DNA of 64,000 bases. It comes from Dastarcus helophoroides. Lineage: Eukaryota; Arthropoda; Insecta; Coleoptera; Bothrideridae. The stretch is taken from contig CM053333.1 of NCBI GenBank assembly GCA_028583605.1, forward strand, positions 28,437,302 to 28,501,301, given 5' to 3'. A model generated the notes under the pieces. The model saw only the letters and a program-made list of their open reading frames with translations, had not been told where the DNA came from and did not search any database. The translations under genes and the position numbers were made by a program. Of this stretch, positions 45,000 through 55,729 are shown one piece after another (positions within the stretch are counted from its first letter, which is position 1; each line of letters begins with the position of its first letter).

Positions 45000-45265
45000 T
45001 CAATGCAGTACTGAGCGGGATTCCGCGGATCTAAAGAGAGATAAAAAAATCGCTAGGCTTGTCGTAGGCTGGGGTTGCTGCAACGACGGTTTTGAATAGA
45101 AAGAACTTGGTAGCCACTTAACCAAGTTGGGACTTTTCGGTGGAAAGTCGCCGGAAAGGGCAAACTTGGGCAGACGGTGGTCGGGCTCTGCTTGCTGTCC
45201 AGCAATAGAGTATCTCTTTACCTCCTGACAACGGAGTATGCTTCTACTAGATCCCATTGACAAAA
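45000..45265. other. GC-richer island of unknown origin
   Basis: Clearly higher GC than its neighbours. An 87-codon minus-strand ORF (45000-45263) ending with the sequence FRSAESRSVLH has no domain I recognise. It may be a fragment of a LINE or other repeat, since such patches with this composition are usually transposon-derived here. Confidence 0.35.
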
Positions 45266-45889
45266 TCCATTAATTTTCAAGCGTATATTTTTGCCGGAAC
45301 ATTTGTCAACATTCTCATACATTTTGAGTTTGTTCCGAACCGTGCAGTTTAAGTTTAATTTATTAATTTATCTTCACAATTTCAAGATTATTTCACAAAA
45401 TGTTGTCAAAATTGAGGTTGTGTTTTCTTCGAAATTTTAAGCTTCAGGTGAAATTACAAACTTAAATGTCGGGACTTTGACACAGTTTCAATTACTACTT
45501 TTTTCGACTGAAAGCTAGCTTTTTAAAAAACCCGAGAATAATATTCTCATAAAAATTTAGAATTTGAACCCAAAGGACTTAGAATTTGTTTTTAATCAAA
45601 AATAATTTTGTCGTTACTTCTTCTCGTTTTTTCTCGAAATTATATTAATAATTTTTACGTTTTTACCGAAATTAGATTTTGGACACAAAATTTAGCTTAT
45701 TTAGAAAATTTGGCTTTTCATTTCAGAATTACGACCGTAATATTGAAATATTGATATTTTTGTTATGTTTTTTTTTCTACAATTACAACTATAAATTCGG
45801 AAATTTCCTATTACTTTTAAAATTTCGTGTTTTTTTTTAAATTTTGATATAACTAAAATATTACTCAAAATTTTTAATTTTATTTGTAT

Positions 45890-46174
45890 TGTAACGCAAT
45901 GTAAATAGGTGAAATAGGATTTAAAATAGAATTGTAGAATTTAGTAAATAAAAAAAGTTTCTAGAAGGTTCTGATAAGGGGAAAGCGGCCGCGATAACGA
46001 AACAAACGCCAGATAAGCGTTCCAGAAGTTTCGGCATTCGATAAGCCTTATCTGCCAAAATTTCTGGAAGCCGGCGGCCAAAACTATAAAAAGGCGGTCA
46101 GCTTTCCCTCGAGTCAGTCAGTTAGAAGCAAGTGCAATAAGTTGGTTAGCAATTAGTAAATAATTAGTGTAACA
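45890..46174 (+). repeat. 5' LTR with ~90-bp internal deletion
   Basis: TGTAACGC to GTAACA. Compared with the 3' LTR, the stretch from AGTTACTGTTCAGTTG to just before the final GTAACA is absent, removing most of the R/U5 region including the AATAAAG signal. The TATA box (CTATAAAAAG, about 46085) and TCAGTCAGTT initiator-like sequence are kept. Confidence 0.88.
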
Positions 46175-46176
46175 TC

Positions 46177-46194
46177 TGGTGTCAGAAGCGGGAT
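46177..46194 (+). promoter_or_regulatory. Primer binding site, tRNA-Leu type
   Basis: TGGTGTCAGAAGCGGG, two bases after the 5' LTR, is complementary to a 3' end CCCGCTTCTGACACCA, as in metazoan tRNA-Leu. The tRNA identity is from memory of tRNA ends. Confidence 0.7.
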
Positions 46195-46331
46195 TATTCG
46201 TGTATTGTGCTTTATTACTCGAAAAAAAGTCTTGCCAGGTGCCGTAATTGACTTTATCTCGGACGTTTTAAACTGTTAAATAGTTTATACGAGGCGCGTC
46301 AAGTAAAATCTTGAACATTCTACTACGCTTT

Positions 46332-46807
46332 ATGGATACGAGATTAAAATCGGCCAAAATGGAACAACAAATGCAAGCGTTATTCGCAATGTTTAAAGAA
46401 CACGATGAAGAACGAAGACGACAAGATGAAGAACGAAGACGACAGGAGAAAGAACAGGAAGAAGAACGAAGACGACAAGATGAAGAACGAAGACGGCAGG
46501 AAAACGAACAGGAAGAAGAACGAAGACGACAAGATGAAGAACGAAGACGACAGGACAAAGAACAGGAAGAAGAACGAAGACGACAAGATGAAGAACGAAG
46601 ACGGCAGGAGAAAGAATAGGAAGAAGAACGAAGACGACAAGACGAAGAACGAAGACGACAAGAAAAAGAACAGAAGAAAGAACAAAGACAACAAGAAAAA
46701 GAACAAGAGGGAAGAACAAAGACGACAAGAAAAACAAGAAGAAGATCAGAAAAGGGATGCAGAAAAACAAGAGTTACACAGTCTGTTAGCAAATATAACC
46801 CAAAAAA
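46332..46807 (+). pseudogene. Gag N-terminus with Arg/Glu coiled-coil repeats, interrupted
   Basis: The frame begins MDTRLKSAKMEQQMQALFAM and enters about four copies of an 18-residue unit built from EEERRRQ and DEERRRQ, a 54-bp minisatellite (about 46405-46690). TAG at 46617-46619 stops it. The downstream gag frame is offset, so at least one frameshift lies in or after the repeat, near 46710. Highly charged and predicted to form a long coiled coil, in keeping with gag multimerisation. The minus-strand and alternative-frame ORFs here are repeat artefacts. Confidence 0.75.
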
Positions 46808-48892
46808 ATGGGAGCCGACGTTACAAAAATGAAAGAAGAAGTGAAAGAACAAATTACGGGAATGAGAGAAGAAATGCAAGAAGAGATTGGCGAAGTCAGA
46901 GAAGAAATTGGGGAAGTAAAAGAAAAATTCAACAGCAAGCTTCTTGATTTGGAAAATGCAACAAAGAGGGAGATCAGCAACATGAAAAAGTTGCTAAGTG
47001 GACAAAGCACACAACATGAATCCGAAAGTGTATCTGCCATTTTTTCCCAAAAGGTGAAACCTCCGACCTATGATGGAAAAACATCGTTCCAGGGCTACAG
47101 AATACAGTTCGAAGCTGCTGCTAGAGCCAATCAATGGACGGAAAACGAAAAGGTGACCTCATTGGTGGTTTCCCTGCGCGGAGAAGCTCTGGAAATACTC
47201 CGAGCTCTATCTGACCACGAACTAGCTAACTATGAATATTTAGTTAGGGCTTTCGAGCTGAGATTTGGAGACCATCATTTGCCACAAGTGGCCCAGTCGC
47301 AACTATTAGTAAGGAAGCAGAAAAATGATGAAACGCTGCAAGAATTCGAGGCCGAAGTAAAAAGACTGGCTCATGCCGCTTATCCAACAGCACCAACTGA
47401 ATTTTTGGAACTTTACACAGCTAGAATTTTTGTAGAAGGAATACGAGACCCAGAAGTCCAGGGAGTGATGCGCTTGTCAAACTTCCGAACATCAAGGGAG
47501 GCACTGATTAGAGCTTTGGAGGTAGAAGCTGCTTACAAGGTTTCGGAGCCAGAGGCGTCACGGAGAATAAGGAAGGCCAACATCAAGGAGGTTGCGAATA
47601 ACCCTGATCTTGCGAACATGAGCGCTAACATAAAGGAGACGAACGCGAACATAAGTGCTAACATGGTGGAAATAAAGGCGAACATGAACGCTAGCATGAA
47701 GTATGTGAACGCGAGCATCAAAGAACTGCTTGGAGATCTTAAAGGTCGATTCAGCAAATGCATAACATGTTACAGCTGTGGCAGACCGGGGCACTACAAG
47801 AAGGATTGCAGGTCAACCCCCAAGAAGTCGACAAGCCCCACAGTAAGAAGACAACATGGCGAGAAAGAGAACTCACTAACTAATGTGAAGAAACCAGTCC
47901 CCAGAATTCTTCCCATCAAACAAATAAAAAGGACCAAAGAGAGTTTGGTGGGGGAAGCCAGCTGGAATGGAAGAAATGTGCAGGCAACGGTGGACACAGG
48001 AGTCGAGGTTACTGTAGCACGCGATACTCAAACAATCCGTGACTGGCCAAGACCCAAAGATAAACAGGAGTTGAGGAAGTTCCTCGGGTTATGCACCTAT
48101 AACAAAAGATTTGTGAAAGGTTTCGCCATCATCGCTGCGCCGTTGCACCGACTTACGGAAGGAAGAACGCCGTACGTCTGGACTCCCGATTGTGATACCG
48201 CTTTCCGAAAACTGAAGTCCGCCTTGTGTACCAGCCCTATCTTGGCGATTCCTCAGCAGAATGGGAAGTTTGTGTTAGACACTGATGCCAGCAACGTCGG
48301 CATTGGGGCTGTGCTGTCCCAAGTTCAAGGCGGTGAAGAAAGAGTAATCGAGTATTACAGCAAGATCCTGACGAAGCCGGAGAGGAACTATTGCACCACC
48401 AGGAAGGAACTACTTGCGATAGTGAAGGCCGTGGAACACTTTCACAAGTATTTGTACGGGCAAGAATTCCTCATCAGAGCAGACCATTCGGCACTTTCTT
48501 GGTTACTCCAAATGAGGAACGCGGAGGGACAGACGGCTAGATGGTTAGAAAGGCTTCAGCAGTATCACTTTAAGGTGCATCATCGACCGGGACGACAGCA
48601 TAACAACGCTGATGCTTTGTCCAGAAGACCTTGTGGGGATTGCAAACATTACAGACGAGTTGAGGACCATGAGGACATGGTGGATATAAGGGTCACTTCT
48701 GTCCAGCCAGAAGACGAATGGACTGTTGAAGGTCTTCGGAAGCTACAGAGGAGCGACGCTGATATCGGACCCATATTGGAATGGAAAGAAGCTGGAGACA
48801 GACCGAAATGCAAGAGGTTTCCGATAGAAGTCCAGCTCTTAAGAATTTGTGGGCTCAATGGAAATCCCTCCAGGTCGAGGACGGGGTACTGA
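46808..48892 (+). pseudogene. Gag-protease-RNase H fusion frame, reverse transcriptase core missing
   Basis: 694 codons. Residues 1-65 form a coiled coil. 80-250 is the gag capsid-like region (PPTYDGKTSFQGYRIQFEAA, then FELRFGDHHLP). 255-310 is a linker with repeated ANM/ANI units. 321-334 is a CCHC zinc knuckle, CYSCGRPGHYKKDC. 396-398 is DTG of the protease, in the context VDTGVEV. At about residue 404 the protease runs directly into DWPRPKDKQELRKFLGLCTY, the region after the reverse transcriptase fingers and palm, so the catalytic core is deleted in frame. RNase H follows (LDTDASNVGIGAVLSQ, RKELLAIV, RADHSALSWLL, HRPGRQHNNADALSRRP). The frame is lost at about 48810 and ends at 48890. Confidence 0.9.
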
Positions 48893-50028
48893 AGAGAGCA
48901 TGGGAAAGCGGGGATGGAAAGCCTGTCAACTTGCAGTTGGTGGTGCCTCAGGAAAAGATTCCACAGGTCTTGTAGGAGGTGCACAATGGGACCTCTGGTG
49001 GACATCTGGGGATGAATAAGACCCTGGAGAAGGTTCGAAAACGGTTTTATTGGGTTAACTGCAGGGAGGACGTCGAGCGGTGGTGTCGGAAATGTGTCAC
49101 CTGTGCTGCATCGAAGGGTCCTCGTACGAGAACCAAAGGGGCCCTGAAGCAATATAATGTGGAAGCTCCATTTGAAAGAATTGCAATCGATGTGGCAGGA
49201 CCATTCCCAGCCTCAGACGATGGAAACAAGTACATCCTGGTGGCCATGGATTATTTCAGTAAATGGCCTGAAGCTTATGCCATCCCGAACCAGGAAGCCA
49301 CCACAGTCGCAAGGGTTCTTGTGGACAACTTCATCTGTCGATTTGGTGTTCCCTTGGAACTACACTCGGACCAGGGAAGGAACTTTGAATCGGGAGTTTT
49401 CCAAGAGGTGTGTCGTCTTCTTGGAATAAGGATAACTCGAACAACACCTCTTCATCCACAGTCTGATGGAATGGTGGAGAGATTTAACAGGACCTTAGAG
49501 AAACATCTTTCGAAGGTCGTTTCCAAGCATCAGACCGACTGGGACCGACATCTACCACTGTTTCTGATGGTCTATCGCGCGGCAACTCATGAAACTACAA
49601 GTCAGACTCAGGCAAAAGTGATCTTCGGGAGGGAACTGCGGCTTCCGTGTGACTTGGTGTTTGGATCACCAAGGGAGATCCCCAGGGAAACGATGGGTTT
49701 CGTAGATGACTTAAGGGAAGCGATATTGGAGACGCATGCCCTAGAGCGGACGAAGATCAACTTGGCGACGGACCGGATGAAGGCCAGGTATGACGTGAAT
49801 GCCAATCATGGTGGTTTCACTGAGGGCGAATTGGTATGGCTATACAACCCTCAGCGAAAGAAAGGAATTTCGCCAAAGTTTACACCATCTTGGGAAGGGC
49901 CGTACAAAGTGCTGAAGAGGATCAACGAGTTGGTATACAGGGTCCAGCGTAGCTCCAGGAGTAAAATGAAAGTGGTGCACCTGAACAGACTATGCAAATT
50001 TAGTGGCGAAGTGACTGATTGGAACTGA
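48811..50028 (+). pseudogene. Integrase region of pol
   Basis: After the frameshift the frame continues (SPALKNLWAQWKSL), is interrupted by TAG at 48973-48975, then is open to 50028. It has the HHCC zinc finger (VHNGTSGGHLG, RWCRKCVTC), the DDE core (Asp in AIDVAGPF near 49190, Asp in LHSDQGRNF near 49367, Glu in GMVERFNRT near 49475), and a C-terminal domain (GELVWLYNPQRKKG, SWEGPYKVL, VVHLNRL). All three catalytic acids are present, so integrase is the best-preserved part. The stop TGA lies 30 bp before the 3' LTR. Confidence 0.92.
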
Positions 50029-50045
50029 TCGGGATGATCATTGCT

Positions 50046-50058
50046 AAGGGGGAGGCAG
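50046..50058 (+). promoter_or_regulatory. Polypurine tract
   Basis: AAGGGGGAGGCAG sits directly against the 3' LTR, the standard position for plus-strand priming. Confidence 0.85.
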
Positions 50059-50433
50059 TGTAACGCAATGTAAATAGGTGAAATAGGATTTAAAATAGAA
50101 TTGTAGAATTTAGTAAATAAAAAAAGTTTCTAGAAGGTTCTGATAAGGGGAAAGCGGCCGCGATAACGAAACAAACGCCAGATAAGCGTTCCAGAAGTTT
50201 CGGCATTCGATAAGCCTTATCTGCCGAAATTTCTGGAAGCCGGCGGCCAAAACTATAAAAAGGCGGTCAGCTTTCCCTCGAGTCAGTCAGTTAGAACCAA
50301 GTGCAATAAGTTGGTTAGCAATTAGTAAATAATTAGTGAGTTACTGTTCAGTTGAAGTGTGCCGAGTTAATTCAGTAATAAAGTGGGTATAATCTATCAC
50401 GTGTATCAATTCGAACCGATAACGCACGTAACA
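50059..50433 (+). repeat. 3' LTR, full length (375 bp)
   Basis: TGTAACGC to CGTAACA. CTATAAAAAGG (about 50252) is a TATA box, TCAGTCAGTT (about 50283) is an initiator-like start, and AATAAAGTGGG (about 50375) is a polyadenylation signal, so U3, R and U5 can all be placed. Confidence 0.93.
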
Positions 50434-50437
50434 GTAT

Positions 50438-51394
50438 AAATTGCGGAAAAGAGTAATAATGAAAATTGTATATACATAAAGATTTTAAATAAGTGACATC
50501 ATTCAATAATAGACTCGGAATTCATAAAAAACAATTTTTGACATATTTGGAATTTGCAGTCGATATTATGGCCAAAATTTAAAAAATATAATTCAAATTT
50601 ATTCAGACACTCTTAATTTTTAGTAGGTATCAAGTACAAATTTTAGTACAAAATAAATAAACCAAAGTTTGAACGCGAAATCTATTAAAACATTTATACT
50701 TTTGGGTTTAATCTAAAATTTATACTTTCATCCTAAATTTTTAGCTTACATTTCAAAATTTCGATATTGGAACTCTACCTCTCACAATTAAAATGAAAAT
50801 TTCGAGAAAAAATAAAAATTTCGTTTGTAAAATGTTAGAAAAACATTGAGAAATTTCAGATTTAGGATGGAAATGTTAAGAAACTAGAAATTTCAAGAAA
50901 AATTTTTAAATTTATCATAGAAAATTTAAGAAATCATCAAACATTTTGAATTTAGAGCTACCGATACAATTTCGAGTTGAAGCCTAAATATTAGGACAAA
51001 ATGTAAAATTGCTGTGTTAACTAAGAAGTTTGAAAAATAATGTCGAAAAATGTCCAGGAATTTATTTATATATAAAATTTACAGTAAAAATTTATTAGAT
51101 AAAGTGGAAGTTTCAAGTTTAAATCCTGAATTTAAAAAAAGAACAGGTACTTCTTGAAAAAAAACTAGAAGATAAAACTGCGCTTACATTCAAAATGTTG
51201 CTAAAAAAATGTATGTTTCTAAAAAAATGTTATAAAAAATTGAAAATTTGAAATTAAAGGAAGGATGGCAAGAGCAATCTGAATTTGTTGAAAAAACTTT
51301 TTTATGAGAAAGAATGTTTATGTATTTTTCGACAAATGACCAATTAAATGTTCTGTAATTAAACAATTAAACGTGCCGAAAATTGAAATTATGT
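50438..51394. other. No gene recognised; degenerate AAATTTCGA-type tract
   Basis: Mostly the same low-complexity AT motif family as at 17.6 and 43 kb. Confidence 0.45.
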
Positions 51395-51457
51395 ACAACC
51401 GCAACCATAGACTTGTTTCGGCCTTCTTTCGCCTCATCAGTATAGTACAGTGGTTGT
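51395..51457 (-). ncRNA. Hammerhead ribozyme, canonical core, Penelope-type context
   Basis: Minus strand: the outer stem is ACAACC/GGTTGT and inner stem I is ACTATA/TATGGT (one G-U pair). The core CTGATGA is rc of 51434-51440. Stem II is GGC/GCC around an 8-base loop GAAAGAAG, and GAAA is rc of 51416-51419. Stem III is AC/GT with AA between, and the cleavage triplet is GTC (C17 at 51410). Every core residue of a type-I hammerhead is present. The flanks (GTTGGAAGTGTTTACAACCA) are shared with the motif at 40.3 kb, so both are pieces of one repeat family, plausibly a second Penelope-like terminus. Confidence 0.85.
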
Positions 51458-51618
51458 AAACACTTCCAACTTAATGTCGTTAGTCAGTCGCATAAGTATC
51501 CAAGAGAGTAAACCCCCATTGGGTGACTTGCAACTGACTTTTAACGGTTTATTATGCAAACATTTTGGCTACATCTAATTGAAGCATTCTTCTCTGCTGA
51601 AATAATAAGCCTTGCATA

Positions 51619-52854
51619 TGTTACGGCTAAAGTGAATACTTGGTTAGTTTTAAAACTAACCAGCTAGTTTGCTGAATTAGTTGCTATTTTAAAGAAATCA
51701 GCCATTTCCAACAAAATAGCGGATGCTAAATTGGGAGTTTAGAAACTACTGGATTAGTATGCAAACTAATTATTTGCTTTGGTTTATTTATACATTTTAT
51801 GTGACTGTTTTCACATTAACCAAGTATTTTGTTAACTTTGTATACTAACAGTTCGTACTATTAGCTAATACGGTTACTGCAATCGTTTTAGTTGCCCAAA
51901 ATAGCAAGTTTACTGGTTAGTTCATAAACTAAGTAAACGAATAAGCTATAAATGGAAACTAGAATCTCAAATAGCAGGAGTGAGGTTATGTGTAAGTTAG
52001 TTAAGAATTATTTAGTTTATATTCAAAAACTGCTATCAATTGAAACTGAGAAAGATATGGAAAGTACACTTTGAGCAACATTTGAATATACTTTAGTATC
52101 AAGGAGTAATCAGGATTACGTTAAATGCCAATGTAGCAGAAGGTGTATAACAAGAAATGTAAATACGTCGGCTTTAGATATGGCTATGAGCTGTCCAAAT
52201 TTGAGTGGAATATTTCCGATATTTTAATTATTTGTCCCGCGTTCTTCCTAACTTGCAAATATTTTTGGTTTTTGACAGTTCAAGCTTCATGGCAGTCGGA
52301 ACTAAATATACAATTTTTAAAAGTTTCCGATTTCTTGGACGACGATAATTGACATTTTTTTAGTGGATAAGAGTTATTTATTAGTTACCCCTTGCTTAAT
52401 TTGGAAACTAGACAATTCTATTCGACATTAAAATAGAGCAAAGAGTAAATGCCTGCAAAGCAAAGAATGTAATTATTTATTTGTTGTCTTTATGGTAAAT
52501 TAGAATATTAAGAATAAGGATTTTTCTTACATTGATAATGAAATGAAATTTTCTTGTGAATCCGCCTATTTAAAATACCAAAATACTCATATTAATAGCG
52601 ACTAAAATAAATTTTGCAAATTTTCAGTTAGTATCAAAACTAGCCGCTATTATATTAAACTTACTCAAAATTTCCATTTAAACCATAATAAGTAGACAGT
52701 TTGCATATTGACTAGCTAGTTTCTAAACTATCAAGTGATTATCTGCTATTTTGCTGGAAACGGCTGATTGCTTCAAAATAGCAGCTTCGTTAGATATTTT
52801 GAAAACAAACTGGTTATTTTCAAAACTAACCAAGTATTCATTTTAGCCGTAACA
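51619..52854. mobile_element. Inverted-repeat DNA element, ~1.24 kb, palindrome-rich
   Basis: TGTTACGGCTAAAGTGAATA at 51619 is inverted at the right end (TTCATTTTAGCCGTAACA, to 52854). Homology extends for about 165 bp per arm, with divergence, through AACCAAGTATT, CAAAATAGC and GTTTAGAAACTA blocks. Both arms and the interior repeat short palindromes of the TTAGTTTTAAAACTAA type. The target-site duplication is unclear. The 69-codon ORF at 52143 has no domain. A non-autonomous transposon of unassigned family. Confidence 0.7.
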
Positions 52855-54929
52855 TTTATACGAATATATACAAGTTTATTAAGATGCAATTGAAATCTTA
52901 TTTCATTAGAACCTAATGATAACTAGATTGCAATTACAAAAGTCACGTAGATGAGGCAAAGCTTGTATAGCGGGTTGCATTGCAACATCCATTGTATTGT
53001 AATAATTGTAAAATAATAACATTTTGAACTGAGTTTAACATTTTAAATGAAAACGTTACAACAACTTTTAATTCAAGAATTCGAAAAAAAATTATAGTTT
53101 TTGAATTGAAGCTAAAATAGGGGATAAAATGTTAGAGAAAAAGTTACAAATTTGCAAAATCTAGTAGTAGTATAAAAAGTAGTAACTACGATAAATTTCA
53201 AAAGGTATGATAAAGGCAGACATTTCTCCTTTAAAGACAAAAAGAGGCTCAGGTCCCAAAAGGAAAATAAAGTAAAAAATAAGCATCTTGAAGGCAAGCC
53301 ACAATTTCAAGGAAATCTTGAAAGTTAGAAAAAAATATTCAACAATTTAGATTTACAGCTGTAACTTTGGGAAGAAATGAAAAAGTTTCTGTTTAAACCT
53401 CAAGTTTTGACTAATGAATACACAAATTTATAAATGAATATTAAAAATCAGATAAAATGGTTTAGATACTTCTACAGATGAAATACATTTTTCCATTTAA
53501 ATTTTTATTGATTCTTCAGCTACATATTCATAACGAAAACGACTAAATAGAATAACACTGTTAGGAAGCAGTCTTACTATTCACTATGGGAGCAGGTATT
53601 ATAAAAGGGATAAGTAAAATGTATAATATAAACCATGAACATACTATTTCTTTTTGACAGCTCGGTAAAGTCCGTTCCATCAAATTAATTTAATTTTTTA
53701 CAATAACAAAATTTAGACCCATGTTGGTCCTCAAAATTAGATTTATATTTTTATCATGTGTAGTTTCTTGAAATCTGGTGGACGTTCAGCCTACGTCTCT
53801 TAAAGTCTGATTCCTGATTCTGGACAAAAAAAATATTACGCTAATCTTTTGATTTATTTGTTGAAGCGTGGACGAATCTTAGAACATAATAATAGAAATT
53901 CCTGTCCATAAAATTTACAGCATTTCAAGAATGCAGTTTGGTTATTAGTCTCTGCAATTTGTGTTACAAATAAACAGGCGTTTTAAAATCGAATTATTTT
54001 CAAATGCTTGGAACATCGACAGAGTGATAGCTGCGGAGGAAAACAGTATTATTGAAATTTCCAGCGGGACTTTATTAAAGTTTCAGTTCAAACAAAACCA
54101 AACAGAAGAATTGTCAAGTAAGGAACTGAAAATTTAATGCTGTTTTCTACTGCGCAAGAAATCAGAATTTAGCTATCTAGGCCTTAACAATTGTTGAGTA
54201 CCTGTTTAAAATGCAAAGCAAATCTTTCGAGAAGGATTTATATCCAACCTCAATTGTTTCATTCTTAAAACTCCCAATTATCCACTCGACAATTACTTAA
54301 ATATTAATTCATGTTTCAATTCACATTGTGCTAACGACTGTTGCGAATAAAATCATAATTAACAATTTTTTGCAAAGGTATAGAAATATAAACTATTTAG
54401 AAATTTCAAAGAAACTTTATTAAAACTGTATTATTTATACAATGTGTCTCAGTCATGATGTCATGAATTTTAGGAGAGAAAATTAAGTATATGATGAGAA
54501 TATTCTATCAAAAACGTGCTCAAATGTATGAAATGTTTGGATATGCTTATACAAAACTTAAGGAAGTGAAGGTTGAGCCAAAACTTATATAAGCATGGTT
54601 GTCATTGAATACCGTTACTGAATATATAAGCCTTTAAAACGAATATCATCTGAATAGTTTTTAAATAGTTTGTTTTACATTTAAGGCAATGATTTGGAAA
54701 TGTACATAAAACTCATATCATATGGGTCTTTACTTTGCAATTACTAAAATTTAACGGATGCAATAGGTGAAGAGGAGAAGCACAAGCAGAAACAAACATT
54801 TTCCCATTCCGCAAAACAGGGAAATTGCACTTTGTTAAATTAATTGTTCATAAATTACTCATTTTTAAAAACTTCTTCAGGCGTGTTTAATTATTTTGTA
54901 TAGGGTTGAACTTATGGTTTTGGATGACC
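52855..54929. other. AT-rich stretch, no gene recognised
   Basis: No repeat pair or protein motif found. Confidence 0.4.
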
Positions 54930-55060
54930 ACCAGGCGTTACCAACATGCTCTACTATAAAAATTAGGGTATGTTGGTAGCGAAATTAGCGTCATGGTAAA
55001 GGGAAACGATGAGTTTACCTCCTATCAAAAATCGCTCAACGGACTTAAGGGACCGTTTTT
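54930..55060. repeat. Hairpin repeat related to 14222-14362
   Basis: TACCAACATGCTCTA pairs with TAGGGTATGTTGGTA around a short loop, and the right side (GAAATTAGCGTCATGG, AACGATGAGTTTACC, CTATCAAAAATCGCT) aligns with the 14.3 kb copy. The 54993-55184 plus-strand ORF shares only the part inside the repeat. Confidence 0.65.
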
Positions 55061-55726
55061 AGTCACGCCGCTAACACCCGTCGCTCGCGCGATTTTTTTC
55101 AAACCTCAGCACCCGCAAAATATTTCTCCGTTTTGCCGTTTAGAGTCATGCAGAAATCGGACGTGTGTTATGCAGATCCTATAAATAAAAACAATTAGTA
55201 TTGTCTCAATTAATTTTAAAGTTTTTCCAACTTTATCCATAATAACCTAGATGTCTATCTGTTCGGATCCTTACAAGTTTTAAGAAAACCTAAAAAAATA
55301 AGTAAGGTATAATTAAACTTTTGTTTAGATGGGTGTATTTTTCTCAAATGATCAGTTTTTTTATAATTAAAAAAATACAAACATTTGAGTACTAATTGTA
55401 TTCTATAGAGTTTACTAAAAATATTTGCATTTTGTCTGAAACCCTATGAGTACCAGACTCGAACTTCCAACTCCTTGCCCCAATTACCCCCTCCCTGCCC
55501 ACAGTAAATCTATCAATAATTACTGTTTCAGTCTCGATATATTCAATAACCATGACTGTACACCACAAAAAAAGCACTTACGGCTCGCGTTACACTGAAC
55601 GACATAATAGGTCTAAAATGACTTTCACGATAGCGGCGGGTAGCGGAGGGTAGACATGGGTGCGAAAGACACCCGCCACGATCGACGCACCCATGTGCGA
55701 TCACCCGTTCCACACTAAATAAAGGG
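55061..55726. other. No gene recognised; GC-richer end
   Basis: 55570-55726 is GC-rich with small palindromes (GGGTGCG...CGCACCC). It may be an older transposon into which the PIF/Harbinger element inserted, but matching right-hand sequence was not found. Confidence 0.35.
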
Positions 55727-55729
55727 TAA

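Larger units (their letters stand above)
45890..50433 (+). mobile_element. Ty3/gypsy LTR retrotransposon, recent, internally deleted
   Basis: LTRs at 45890-46174 and 50059-50433 with a 4-bp duplication GTAT on both sides (45886-45889, 50434-50437). A primer site directly follows the 5' LTR and a purine tract directly precedes the 3' LTR. Gag and pol lie between, with no env-like frame. Over the shared ~270 bp the LTRs differ at about two positions, so insertion is recent. The element cannot be autonomous: the reverse transcriptase core is deleted, and gag and pol carry stops and frameshifts. Confidence 0.95.

Noticed and set aside
46268..46947. ORFs on the minus strand and in alternative frames over gag
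   Set aside because: Produced by the 54-bp repeat; only the plus frame linked to the zinc knuckle and protease makes sense.
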